64,000 nucleotides of DNA from Laguncularia racemosa. Its lineage: Eukaryota > Streptophyta > Magnoliopsida > Myrtales > Combretaceae. Below are positions 11,913-23,364 of the stretch, in pieces. The notes below the pieces were generated by a model, which saw nothing but the letters and a program-made list of their open reading frames with translations, did no database searches and was not told where the DNA came from. A program made the translations under genes and the position numbers. The stretch spans positions 806,001-870,000 of the forward strand of contig JBBMOL010000250.1 in the NCBI GenBank assembly GCA_037954665.1, read 5' to 3'. The stretch's first letter is position 1; each line of letters opens with the position of its first letter.

Positions 11913-12059
11913 TGTTATAGGATGTAAATAAGAATGGAGTGTAGGATCCTTTTTATTTAATTTACTTTTCTTTTTTGGATTTCTTTATCTTGTATATATG
12001 AATGTATCAAATTACCAAGGAAATGAGATTAATATTTTTCTCTCTCACCTCTGATAACA
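11913..12059 (+). repeat. 3' LTR of outer copia element
   Basis: Partner of 4341-4504, preceded by the purine-rich CTTAAGGAAGAG. Confidence 0.85.
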
Positions 12060-13359
12060 ATTACATTCGAAAGTGGTTATGGTGTTGTTGCTCATGCTTT
12101 ATTCCATGTGTTTAGAGATAAGAAGCTAGCTAGATTGATTTAGACATCACTTTTTCTGGCTCTGCCACCACTTAAATATTTTCCTAGGTACTTAGATTAA
12201 TGATAAGCGTTGGAGGAGAGTTAAGCAACAGATAAGATCTTTTCTTTGGATTGTGTAGCATTAATGTCTGTAATGATGTATGAACAGATAATCTCCCAAA
12301 AGTTTAGGGTATATCTATCTAGGTGTATAGCTAAATTTGATTTCTAATGGCATCTATTAATCATCCTACGCACACAAAAATTTTCGCTTTTTACAAAAAT
12401 GATTACAGGCTAGGCAAGATGAGATACAAAGACGCATATCTGCCATTGATATTAGATTCTTGAGCATTTTCTGCCTCACTTCCTGCTTATAAATGACATC
12501 AATTCTCAATACCTAAATGATCACGTGTTTCACAATTTATTTAGATTGTTTCAACTAATTAAGTATCTTAGCACCTTGTTATTATAAAGTGAAGCCCATT
12601 TTATTTGTGGCTGAATCATTAGTAAGCTTTTTCATGAGTTTTTTTTTTTTTTTTGGTGGTTTATGTGAATAATTATTCTTTGATATTCTTATGCAATGGC
12701 TTATTACAAGATCTTGATCGGTATCGGATAAGGGGATATTTGAGGGAGTTATATTTAATTCATCGGTATACTAGCTATTTAAGCAGTTTTAGTCATCTTT
12801 ACTGAGTAAAAGAGAACTTTGTTCAATATATGCCGATGTTACTTGGTTGATCTACTGGGATAATCTCATTTCCAGCTTTTAATTTGTTTTGTTGAAAATC
12901 GCAGGGACTAGACGTGTGAAGTTGAGCCAGAAACTTCTTATCAGATGGGAGTCAACAATCACTAAGCTTTAGATGAAATGACAACCCCTTGTCTAGTATC
13001 TATTATGCATATTGTAGATTAAAAGACAACTTCCACACGACTGCTCCTAGAAAGGCTGGTTGTGGTGGTTTGTTCCCTAGACTTAATTACATTATATTCC
13101 TTATGATTTAGCCATTAGAAGGAAGGGTCTTTGAAATTCTTCAGTACCGTGCAACCACACGAGTACTTTGTACAATGTTTGCCATGAACCGTAAAGATTT
13201 TATTCTTATAGCCTCATAATTACATGTGCGATTCATTTGATTATTTGAACAAACAAGTTTCTGAGACTTCACTTCCCTTAATGATTGCACCGCTTCTGTC
13301 TCTACTACCAATAGAGAGGAGAATTGGTGAAGCTTGGTAAATTTTTAAGTCCATTCTAT
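12060..13359. other. Intergenic DNA, no gene seen
   Basis: AT-rich sequence between the copia block and the 3' end of the QWRF gene. No open frame with recognisable similarity; one poly-T run near 12640. Confidence 0.5.
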
Positions 13360-15439
13360 CTATTCATAGATGTAGTTTGTGGTATTCCAATGCTCTGAAT
13401 GTAAGTTTTTTTTTTTTTTTTTTAATGCAAGATTATTAATTACCCAAAACAACTCTAATGCTGAAAGTACATGTAGGACACCAGTAACGAGCGGGATTGC
13501 AATCTTAGAGCGGGAAATATAACTCGATGCTAGGCTTACCATTAACGTATGGACCAAGGGAAAGATCTTCGCTAGCTGCTCTATGCATGCTTTCTGTCGT
13601 TCAAGGGTGATTAGAAGATCCTTTTGTAGATCATACACTTTCACCGTCTGCAAAGTTAATGCTTAGGAGTTTCAAGCGTGATTCTTTGGACAATAATATA
13701 GAGATAGTATGTAGTAGAAATTCAGTTAAAAAAAACAATATTATAATAGAGAAGAGTTACTTTACAGATAAGTAATTGCATCGTCCTTCTCTAGATATTC
13801 CTAGAATACGCCATTAAATAAATGAAACAATTGTATCGTAATCCACTTGTGATTTAAACTCCCAAAGTATTGATTATATGCAAATACATGAGTGGTTATA
13901 AATATGTGTTCGTCATTAGCTTAGGAATGGGTTAAAAAAAGAGAGAAGAAGAATTAGAATTCAAACAATACATGAATGCATATACACTCAAGTTTGAAAG
14001 TCACTGTACCATTTATATAAAGAAAAATGATAAATTATAAATACATTTTTTATACATGCTGTGTTTGCATTTAATTCCTTAATTTTTTAGATTAAACTAT
14101 TTTATACATCTTTTCTATCATTTTTATTAAATAAAAGTGGAAAAAGCCAAATGAGGGTTAGGAGAAAGAAAGTGAGAATCCATATGCGCATACCCGTGAG
14201 AAAAACTTGGAGTTCGCTCCAATAATGTTGTCCACAACATCTGTTAACATCCTTATTGCTCGGGTAACATCTTTGGCATCAGCCTGTCAAAGAAATTTAT
14301 GGAATTATATTAAGAAGAGTTCAATTTTTAGAGGAACAGGAAGCCGAAAGCCAGTGGAGTGGACATGACCTTGGCATTTTGGAAAGGAAGAAGAAGTGAC
14401 AGAGCAAACAGCTTTCTTGCTACCCTGCCCACACCTTCCTTGTTCTTTCTCTCTAATCTTTCCCATTCATGGAGGAAATGAATCTGGGGCACTATTATTT
14501 CGTAAAATTTGATATTTTGCCTTTCTCTTTGCACTTGAACACGTTGCTCCATCACTGAATATCTCATATTTGCCGTGTTGAGCCAAACTCGAAATAGCCT
14601 CTCCTGGACACATATGTCCTATCTATTTAAGCGCGGAAACATATAATAATAATGGCTAATTAAAGTCTTTTGGTTCCTAAGTTGTCATTTGTCATAGCAT
14701 TATTTTATTCCAACCAATATGCCAGTAGTTATAATCAAAATTTTTCAGAGCGAAATTGCAAATATACACCTAAAACTATTGGTAAGATGAGAACAGGCTA
14801 TTTAAACTGCCAATGCACGATGCATTTATCTTCTGTTAAGGTTACCTCTGCCTTTATTTTAACCGTAGCCATTGCTGCTTCTGCTCGAGCATTGACATAT
14901 CTCCACTGAAGCAGCCTATTGTGTAATATACGAAATTTATGGTACTCCTTTTCTTGTATTGGTGATACCTTTTTTTGCCTAAAATACTTCAAAATCCCAC
15001 CAACCCCACCACCAGAAACAGGTGGCTCCACAATTGAGCCCCGTCCGGGCGACAGGGCCCATGCTGAGGGAGAGGCCGGCCCTGTCTTAGGCTTTCGAGC
15101 ACAGCCACTATCCGGGCCATTTCGCTGTAGGAATTTGGCAAAACCGTTGGTTTGTTCATTATTATTCCAATTGTTTCCAGGAGTTTTCTTCGGAGGATTA
15201 GGATTAATTGGACTAGGAATATTTGGCATAGGATTTTTATTCACATTTTCTTCACCTCTAGTGGCGCGACTAGACAATGTCCTTGATTTTGTGGTTGATT
15301 TAGATCGATTAGTGTATCCTTGGCTAGAAGTTGAGAGAGTGGGACGAGTTTCGGGTGCGGGGGTACTGCTTCGGCTTCTAAGAAGGCAAGGTGCGAGGGG
15401 CGTGGTGGAGGGCTGAGGACCAGTGGTGGTGCGATCCAT
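13360..15439 (-). CDS. QWRF motif-containing protein (DUF566 family), four exons
   Basis: Joining minus-strand exons 15439-14846, 14603-14370, 14283-14194 and 13647-13360 gives about 401 residues. All junctions are phase 0 and use GT..AG. The family includes SCO3 and EDE1 (AUGMIN subunit 8), which act on microtubules, and shorter QWRF proteins of this size. The N-terminal half is basic, Ser/Thr/Pro-rich and low complexity. The signature block NRLLQWRYVNARAEAAM lies at about residues 174-190, with QWRY instead of QWRF. Exon 2 supplies RLFRVWLNTANMRYSVMEQR and the LHEWERLERKNKEG stretch; exon 3 reads ADAKDVTRAIRMLTDVVDNI. The start MDRTTTGPQP is preferred over upstream in-frame Met codons because the added residues lack family character. 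The end is less sure: a GTAAGC inside exon 4 could be a donor, in which case the Leu-rich, Lys-run tail is intron and a further exon is missed. Confidence 0.82.
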
Positions 15440-16014
15440 TGTTTCATGTCGATGGAAGTGTTTGTGTGGCCATAAAAGTTTAAAAGGTGAGTGTCTCATG
15501 AAATACATGCTCGTAATCATATAGCGGTGCGATATTTTAACTACGAGGATAGAGGTAGGACCTACTAAGTACTAACTAGTCTTAGCCTCTTAGTCATAGG
15601 AAGTTTTGGCCGAAAGCAATTAAGAAGTTGCAAGCACGTTGCAATGATAAGAAATGGGTAGCATAGGTAGTAGAAATCTAGAATTTGTATAACCAACGTC
15701 TCTTAGCCTCAAGGCTATCACGTTGCAACATCGCGAACAATGAAAATGACATCCGACAAGAAATGCTTTGAATTTAGACATATACCATATTCCACAAAAG
15801 AAGCTTAAAAAATTAGAAAATCCTTAGAACAAAATGTATGTTGATCTTCGGTTCTCATGGATAGCATAGTTCGAATGAAAAATAAAGGACAAAGGATTAA
15901 AGTTGCAAATAAAACACCCAGTAATTGAAAATGAATATGCAAAATATCTAATACACATACTAATCCTAGATATGTTTTATCTAATTGAGTCCCTGATGCA
16001 AAAGAGATGGTAAA
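15440..16014. other. Intergenic spacer between QWRF and aquaporin genes
   Basis: Holds the promoter side of the QWRF gene and the 3' flank of the aquaporin gene, both on the minus strand. No further gene or clear motif seen. Confidence 0.5.
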
Positions 16015-17652
16015 TTAGACCCCAGGGCCAGATCCACAAGGACCAGGGGTTCCTCTAATTGAATCCGGTGCAATAGAACCAGAAGGGAACATAACATTGT
16101 CATAAAGAAGGCCTGCAACACTAGCTCCAACAAGGGGTCCAACCCAATACACAGCCTGGTTCTTGAAACTCCCAGCAATAAGGGCAGACCCAAAAGCGCA
16201 TGCTGGGTTCATGGACCCACCGGAGAAAGGCCCTATGGCCAGTCCTCCTGCTCCAGCCATAAACCCGATCATCATGGGACCAATGGCTCCTTGAGGTCCC
16301 TGAACTACTGGACCCTGGCCCTGACTCTGCCTTTGAACACTACTTGCAGCAAATACAGTGTACACTAGAGCAAATGTAAGAATTCCTTCCAAAATTGATG
16401 CTCCAAAGCCGGTCATTTCCTGAGTAATCTTGAAAGCCGGGACAGTCTACACCACAAGATCACAACAATTGGCATAATTAAAACCAAAATGAAAATTTCT
16501 TGCCATAACGTCACATAATTTATCCTACACTTTTGGTAAAAAGTCAACACATTTAATAAAAAAAGATGATCATAAAAGAACAAAAGGGAAAAATAATTTT
16601 AGAAAATCAATCAAAAATTATGTACAATGTAAAAAAAGAGGGGTAATTATAAATAGCTATAGTAGTAATGACACTTTAGTCATAATCTCAGCAGAATAAC
16701 ATAACTCTGAAAGAGCGAATAAATATCACAAGTTTAACAAACTAAATGTAAAAAAAAAAAAAAGTCATTCTAAGTCTCTACGACATTTGCATAATATCTA
16801 AAATATGCAACCACGCGATGAACTTGGTGGGTAGTTTGATGAATTCATCGGACCAAAACCTTGTTTGCAAAATTAGTAGCAGAAAAGAAGTGAGAATAAG
16901 GAGGGGGGGGGGGGGGGGGGGGAGAACAACAGAGAGAGTCAATTTTTAGTACCTCTGAAACGGTAGTGAATTTTAAGAGGGCTGAAGCCATTATAGAAGC
17001 CAGCAATTGAGACATCCAGTAAAATAAAGCAGTTGGGAGACTAATACGCCCTCCAATTGCCATTGCGAAGGTTACGGCTGGATTCACATGTCCTCCTGAT
17101 ATCCCTGAAGCAATATACACCACCGCTGACAATGCAAAGGCGCTAGAAAGGGCCATCGCCACCAAACTAGATGGTGCGGCTACGGCTTCTGGTGTCATTT
17201 TCCCTGTAATGTTTTTTATACTCTCTATCAAATCAACACATTATGGAAGGGAAAGAAATAGATATTTTTAGACTAGCATTCCCATAGAAGTAAAAAAGCG
17301 TGTCTGAAAATTGGGAGACTCAAGATTTTTGTCTGCAGACGGCAAGGGCGAGCCGCACGAAACCATGACTAGTATAAATTTTTTCTGTAAAATCTAAACT
17401 AAAGCATGAACAGGGTGCATTATATTAAAGAGATGTTGCAACCTGTTTGATGGGGGCACATGCATTATGGCAACTCAAGAGAATCTGTGTTGTGTTAAAG
17501 GAAAGGAACAAGAACTTACGTGAAGACATGGCGGAACCTACAACTGCTAGTACATAAAAGAAAGTGGAGATGAACTCCGCAAGATACGATCTGAGAGCCA
17601 TTCGAGTGATCGATTCACGGAAACGAGAGCCCAGTGATGTTGGTTGAGACAT
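16015..17652 (-). CDS. TIP5-1: Tonoplast intrinsic protein, aquaporin TIP5;1 type
   Basis: Minus-strand exons 17652-17520, 17203-16953 and 16446-16015 join to a 271-residue major intrinsic protein, a channel for water and small solutes with six membrane helices. Both pore motifs are present: NPAV at 85-88 and NPAC at 208-211. The Cys after the second NPA, where most TIPs have Arg, marks the TIP5 group, as do EFISTFFYVLAVVGSAMSSR near the N-terminus and KNQAVYWVGPLVGA. Family knowledge places TIP5;1 in pollen vacuole or mitochondrial membranes. Intron positions fit the frame (phase 1, then phase 0). A Gln/Gly-rich insert (about residues 163-181, SSVQRQSQGQGPVVQGPQ) makes the loop after helix 5 longer than in Arabidopsis TIP5;1, which is near 256 residues. 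The helix-2 filter position appears to be Ser65 instead of the usual Asn; this alignment was by eye. The C-terminus is Gly/Pro-rich. Confidence 0.92.
16903..16922. repeat. 20-G tract inside TIP5;1 intron 2
   Basis: Twenty consecutive G on the + strand, thus a poly-C tract in the pre-mRNA about 30 bases after the exon 2 donor site. Confidence 0.9.
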
Positions 17653-17960
17653 TTTTTTTTTCCCCTAACTATTGTTTACAGTACTTTTGATCGATTTCTC
17701 AGCAAATTAGAACCAGGAAATGTTCTTCGTTATTATACTACATAAATATAGTATGTTTCCGAAGCGAAACTGTGGAAACGATGCTCGAGAGTTTTGAATT
17801 GAACGAAGTGTTTCTGCATCATGATGTTACATGAGTTTTGAGGGATAAAAGAAAGAGTTGTCTTAATGTTAACCGCCACGTTACGTGGAAGTTAACTATT
17901 GGTTGTTGATGAGGGTAGCGGTTTTCTAGGATTTGATGTACATGGTTTCTCTTTAAATTC

Positions 17961-17972
17961 CGGACATGTCCG
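17961..17972. other. Perfect palindrome CGGACATGTCCG
   Basis: A 12-base inverted repeat about 310 bases upstream of the TIP5;1 start codon. It could be a dimeric transcription factor site; function unknown. Confidence 0.4.
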
Positions 17973-20900
17973 TTCGGGATCGATCCCACTCCAGCCCACT
18001 CACGCTTGTTGTTGGTACTTTAGTAACAGGCTTCATCGTTAGAATTTAGAAATTCTTTTTTTTTTAATTTCTTTTTTTTCCTGTGATTTTTTTATTTATT
18101 TTCGGTAAATTGGAAAATGTCCTTTATTTTTCTATTTGTTTTTATCTTTTCGTTTTTTGTTAATGAATGCATAATAATATAAATTAATTATATAACAAAG
18201 CCTAAATATTTTGCTTCTTATTGTCCTTTTTTTTCCCTTTTTCTCTAAATTTCAAATTATCATTATGAATAACCATCTCATAATTAATTTATCTTTTAAT
18301 ATATTAAGGGGCAAAGCCCCTCTTTTGCTGTCTTACCATTTTTTAGGCTTTCAAATTACAATCAAATTAGTTAAAGCCCGTGCTATACACAAATCGTAAT
18401 GTAAAGTATATTTATTGACAAAAAATAATAAATTTCCTTGAAAGATATTAATAATACATGTTTATGTCTGTCTCTATCTTTGTGTTTATAACTAGTTAAA
18501 GTCACATGTTATACACAAGTTTCCTTTAAAATGTATACAATTTAAAAGAAAATAATACATATACTTTAAAAAATTATCATAATCAATATTTTTAACAATT
18601 TATATTCATTTATTGTTATAAATATAGTGTGAAATTTTATGAGTACTAATAGTGTTTTTGCATATTTATATCAAACGTTATACCATTAATTAAAAAGAGT
18701 CACAACTCTTCAAATTATGAAAATGTAAGATCATGCATTAAAAATTGCATTCTTTTTTTGTTAAATCATGTAAAGGTTACAAACCTTCATACAATGGTTG
18801 CAACGTATTTATATATATCATTTTTATGTAAATGGCATATCTTTTGATAATATTGAAAAAGTTGTTACTACTATCAATAAAGAACATGTGCCGTACTAAA
18901 AGGTATTAACAATAAAATGTTGTAAAATGAAAAAAACTTTTTTTTTCTTTTTTTTTTAGCCAATAAAAATTATTATTATTCAAACTATGAAAATGCAACT
19001 TGAATTATGTCATTTTGCATCATAAAAAATGTAAATATGATGGAAAGGCATAAAGTCACAAAGACGAAAAAAATTATAATTGGTAAAAAGTTGTGACTAA
19101 TGGAAAGGTACAATTCATAAAATATGAAAAATGATAAATTATTTAAATTCATAAAAATGAGATATAAGTTAAATATATGATTTTTCACTCAATATTATAA
19201 TATAGATATAGAGTTATGGATATAGATTTATACATACAAACATTTGCATATATATCATATAAATGAAACCAAAGTTACAAATTCAAATAGGATGGAGCAT
19301 ATATATATATATATATAACAATAAAACCAAACTCAATTAAATTTTAAATTAGCCTATACTATTTTACAAACCAATTTAGTTATTTTCCTTTAATCATACA
19401 AAGACTAACTATACTAAACTATCAAGTAAAATAAACTAATTAAATCATGAAATTTCCTTATCATTCACATATTTTACTACTTAAAAATTGTAATCTTCAC
19501 TCTCAACTCCTTAATCTTTATTTTCATCTAATAAATATAACAAAGAGAAAAAAAAAAGAAAAAAAGAAGAGCGTTTCCATCACCTTCTCTCTCTAAAACA
19601 AATATTGAAAATCGTCATTTTAAAAATTTGCCATCTTAGTTATCACTTAATAAGTATAAGGGAAAAAAAAAAACTCCCCAATTAACCTACTCTCTCTAAA
19701 ACAAATGTCACTTTGCTAACATTCCTAGTAAAGTACAAATCATATATTTCATTTCCTTTCGATTTCTTTTAAATTCTTTTTCTTGCATTTGATTGGATTC
19801 ATTGGTTTTCCTTTTATTTTCTTGGAAACTTGCTTCCAATCACTTGAGGTTTGATTTTTGATCTTATTGCCATCTTTAATCCTTTTTCATCTCATTACCA
19901 TCTTTGGTTTCGTTCAACATCACAATTTTTACTGGAAAGCCTCGACCTATAAACATTTAAGAAACAAATATAATAAAGAGGAACATAATTAAACATTAAA
20001 GTGAGGAATATAAATATTGAAACATAAAACTGTGAAATAATAACATGTAAAATCTATTGTGAATGGTCAAACAACATAACAATAATAATATTGATAAAGC
20101 GATGCAAATGTTATTGCAAAAATTCATAGAAATCTTGTAAAAAAGAAATATAAAAAATTTGAACCATTGGAAAACTTCCTTCTATGTGGAAGATTAGATA
20201 TTGGGGCAATTCCATTTTTTGTTAGGATGCAGCAATCAGTGCATCTCAATATTGTTTAAAAACTATAACTAAGAGGATAAATTCATTCAACATCTTTTTT
20301 ATTATAGACAACAAAAAAGAAAGAGAAGAGAGTTTGGAAACTTTTGTTGGTGAAAGATAGAAAATAGGATAAAAAAACTTTTATTCTACAACTTGGCAAA
20401 GAGAGAATAAAAACAAACCACTGCAGATTCATGAGAGTGGGGGAGAAGTTCCAATGAGAAAAGAATAGAAAGGTATGATTGTGAAAAAAATCTTCTAAAA
20501 TATGTAAAGGGATATACCTTTCTTCTAGAATTATATATTATAAATAGATTATATTATGTGACTACTAGATAATTTTCAATGAAATCATACATCATTTGAA
20601 AAAAGAGTTATAATCTTTGAAAACATAGGAAAGAAATAACATTTCACGTGAAAAGTTGTATTTTTTCATATTAAACTATGTAAGAGTTATGGCTAATTGG
20701 AAAAAAAATTACATCTCTTTAAAGATATTAAGAATTGTGTCATTTTATAAAGTTGCAATACCAATCAATACCATTAATGAAAAGGTATTATTAATGAAAA
20801 GATATAAACAACAAAAGCTTTCAAAATTATATATTATAATAAATAGTAAATTACTAAAATGTCCTCAAACATTGACCAATTATTAAAAGTTCCTTTAAAA

Positions 20901-21151
20901 TATGTTAATCAAAGTAATTAAATAAGGATAACTCGTCAAAAAGCAAAATTATTCTAAAATTATAATCATTCATCGAGCCTTTTTATCTTGCTCCCAAACC
21001 ATGTTTCTATCCATTTAATTGAAATGGCATACCTCATCGACATGATAAGGATAGTGGAAATTTTTATTGAGGGCATACATGTTTTGGTTTATAGTTTTAG
21101 GCTTGGGCTTTAGGGCATTGATCTAGGGATACGCATGCCACAAATCAAAGC

Positions 21152-21156
21152 CCTAA
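21152..21156. repeat. Target-site duplication CCTAA (left copy)
   Basis: Repeated exactly at 29901-29905, bracketing the gypsy element. Confidence 0.85.
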
Positions 21157-23006
21157 TATAAAATACCAAAAACATATGGAATAAAGTGAATTTTATAGCA
21201 TGGGGCATCACTATAATAACGCATTTATGATAGGAGTATTTTGGTCTTTTTAGGCAATAGGCTATATAAGACAAATAAAACCCTACTTGACACTTTTTTC
21301 TTTTTGTCGTCAACACGAGTCCCTATGTTGCAAAAAAACCCTAACTTATTCTAAGCCACACTTTAATTACAAAAGGATTCTCGAATCAAAGTACAATTGC
21401 AAAGGTAGTATATTTATCAAATTAGTAATTCTACTTATATTTTGTCTACCGGGAACTCGATTAAGACATAACATTGTAACAATTTAGGGTTTCTAAATAT
21501 TGCAATTTGGATGCCAAAGTTATAAGATTAAGTACATTTCAAGCTGTAGATTCAAATTGAGACAAGAAAGTATTTCAATTACATTTAAATTCACGAAAAT
21601 AGATAGAGAAAAGGGGAAAATTGTGAGATATGTTATATATTATTAGGTACATGAGCATGTACTTGCCTGTATTAAAGTACACGGCCAAGTACAAGACTGT
21701 GTACTTAGGCATGCTAAGGAGACTTTTTGTACAACAAAGTATACGACCAAGTACAATACCTTATTCTTAGGCGTACTAAGGAGACTTTTTGTACAATAAG
21801 GTACACGGCTATGTACATGATTGTGTTCCTACCCATGTTCTTCTATATAGCCATGCACATGGCTGTGTTGTCTAAAAATACTCCTTTAGTCTTTCTATTT
21901 TAGTTTTATTTCAATTCTAAGTTAGAATTACTTACAATAGAGCTTAGGGAATGAGAATTAGGCGATTAATTCTTAGTTGAACAATCTAATGAAACTTAGG
22001 CTATTTCATGATAGGCTGTGAGGATCTTGTTAGTTGCAAACAAGTAAAACATAAAACTATTCTTCTAGATACATGTTTACCATACTTATTAGTTGTGTTT
22101 ATTAACTATAATAAATGAATGAATTTAAAGTAAACTTAGTAAATGACTTACTTGTTGCTTATGAATGGCTCAACCTAGGGGCTAGAGGTGGCAAATCCCT
22201 AGGGGCACCTTGATGATCAGTATACATCGTTATCCTTAGTGGAGTTATATACCAAAATGATATATGGTAGATTTTAGGGGCATTAAGGCTAAAGTGGCAA
22301 TTCCTTATACTAGTAGAAAGTTGAGGCCGAAGGTGGCAATTCCCGATATCAATAAAAAGTAAGGGTCGGAGGTGGTAGTTCCCAATTTAGGGTTAAAATA
22401 CTTAAATATCTATAATAAATAGTATAGCGGGGTCATTAGTGCCCCAATGTTGCTTAGTGATTAATTGAAAGATAATTAAGTAATTGCTTCTTAGTTATTT
22501 ACCGCATTACTTATTAGTTGGGTATTCACATACTAGGTTTAGGCTCAACCCTTTTCTTTTTCAACTACAAGTGAGTAAGACGAGTACACTAAGTATAACG
22601 AGTCTAAAAAGATATATTATTATTATCAAGATGATGTTAGTGAAGGATATTATTATTATCATTATAATGATGAATAGCAGAGAGAAAAGGAAGTTAGAAG
22701 ATTACTTGACATTTTCTTGGGGGACTTCTTGTGTAATTAAGTTTTGATTATTATGAACCTGGTAGTGTTTTGGAAGTATTATTCTTGGATTTTCATTTTG
22801 TGGTGGAGTATTTGATTTAATTTTAATTATATTGTGGTTAAAATGACTCATATGTGAGTCAATTATTTAAATTATCAAAGTACAATTATTGTAATGCATA
22901 GTGGAGTAGAATAGGTTGAGGGACAGCTGTAATAGAGGCCTTTGCGTGTTACTACCTAGTAGAGATATGTAGCGAGTTGTAACATTCAAACTTTGGAGCG
23001 TTATAG
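21157..23006 (+). repeat. 5' LTR of gypsy element
   Basis: Starts TATAAAATAC where the partner has TGTAAAATAC, so the canonical TG has mutated to TA. The right end is placed by alignment with the 3' LTR and is uncertain by a few bases. Contains a tandem array near 21640-21860 built on GTACACGGCCAAGTAC-like units. Confidence 0.85.
21640..21860. repeat. Tandem repeat inside gypsy LTR
   Basis: Unit of roughly 70 bases with the core AAGGAGACTTTTTGTACAA and flanking GTACACGGCCAAGTAC, present two to three times. A matching array lies at about 28590-28800 in the 3' LTR. Confidence 0.75.
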
Positions 23007-23013
23007 CTTAAAT

Positions 23014-23025
23014 AGTATCAAATCT
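23014..23025 (+). promoter_or_regulatory. Eroded primer binding site of gypsy element
   Basis: TAGTATCAAATC, followed by TTAAGTTTATG, aligns to TGGTATCAGAGC, the Met-tRNA-type site, with three changes. Confidence 0.6.
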
Positions 23026-23364
23026 TAAGTTTATGACAAATAGAGTATATGTTGATGATCTATAGAATTTAAGCAAATGATTAGTAAGATTAAGCTTGAT
23101 CAATAGAACTTAATGATCTCTAAAAGATTTAGGCAACAAATATGAGATGGTGAGATATAAAGAGAGTGAGTAAAATTATGGGCTAGTTATTTTCATTCAA
23201 CAATTTATTTTATTTTATTTTCTATCTTTATTTGCAATTTCTTTTAAATCTCTGTTTTATACATATATATATGTAGATATATGTATACATATGTGTGTAC
23301 TATCACTAGCGTTTTAAACTTACTCTAACCCTTGGGTCTATTTGGTCGTCTTCGCTCAAACATA

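Larger units (their letters stand above)
4341..12059 (+). mobile_element. Outer Ty1/copia retrotransposon, decayed and split by a nested copy
   Basis: Direct repeats at 4341-4504 and 11913-12059 are LTRs, each starting TGTTAT and ending ATAACA. The left one is followed by an initiator-Met-tRNA-type primer site and the right one is preceded by a purine-rich AAGGAAGAG. The order between them is integrase, reverse transcriptase, RNase H, the copia arrangement. About 2.8 kb belong to this element; gag, protease and the start of integrase are missing. A second copia (5172-10105) interrupts the integrase reading: the encoded text runs from PKIFSYC directly into SYTCIVRDVHPKVTKLNPKS when the insert is removed. 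Many stops and frameshifts make it dead. The 5 bases flanking the two LTRs (GTCTA and ATTAC) do not match, so no target duplication is preserved. Confidence 0.88.
17653..21156. other. AT-rich intergenic DNA with Helitron-like end motifs
   Basis: Left part is the upstream region of the TIP5;1 gene. It includes a perfect 12-base palindrome, CGGACATGTCCG, at 17961-17972. The rest is very AT-rich with poly-A/T runs and an AT microsatellite at 19299-19316. Two similar motifs, TTAGTTAAAGCCCGTGCTAT near 18367 and CTAGTTAAAGTCACATGTTA near 18493, resemble eroded Helitron termini, but no full element could be outlined. No gene seen. Confidence 0.45.

Noticed and set aside
14919..15416. 165-codon + strand open frame
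   Set aside because: It is the complement of exon 1 of the QWRF gene; the minus strand carries the family motif and consistent splice sites.
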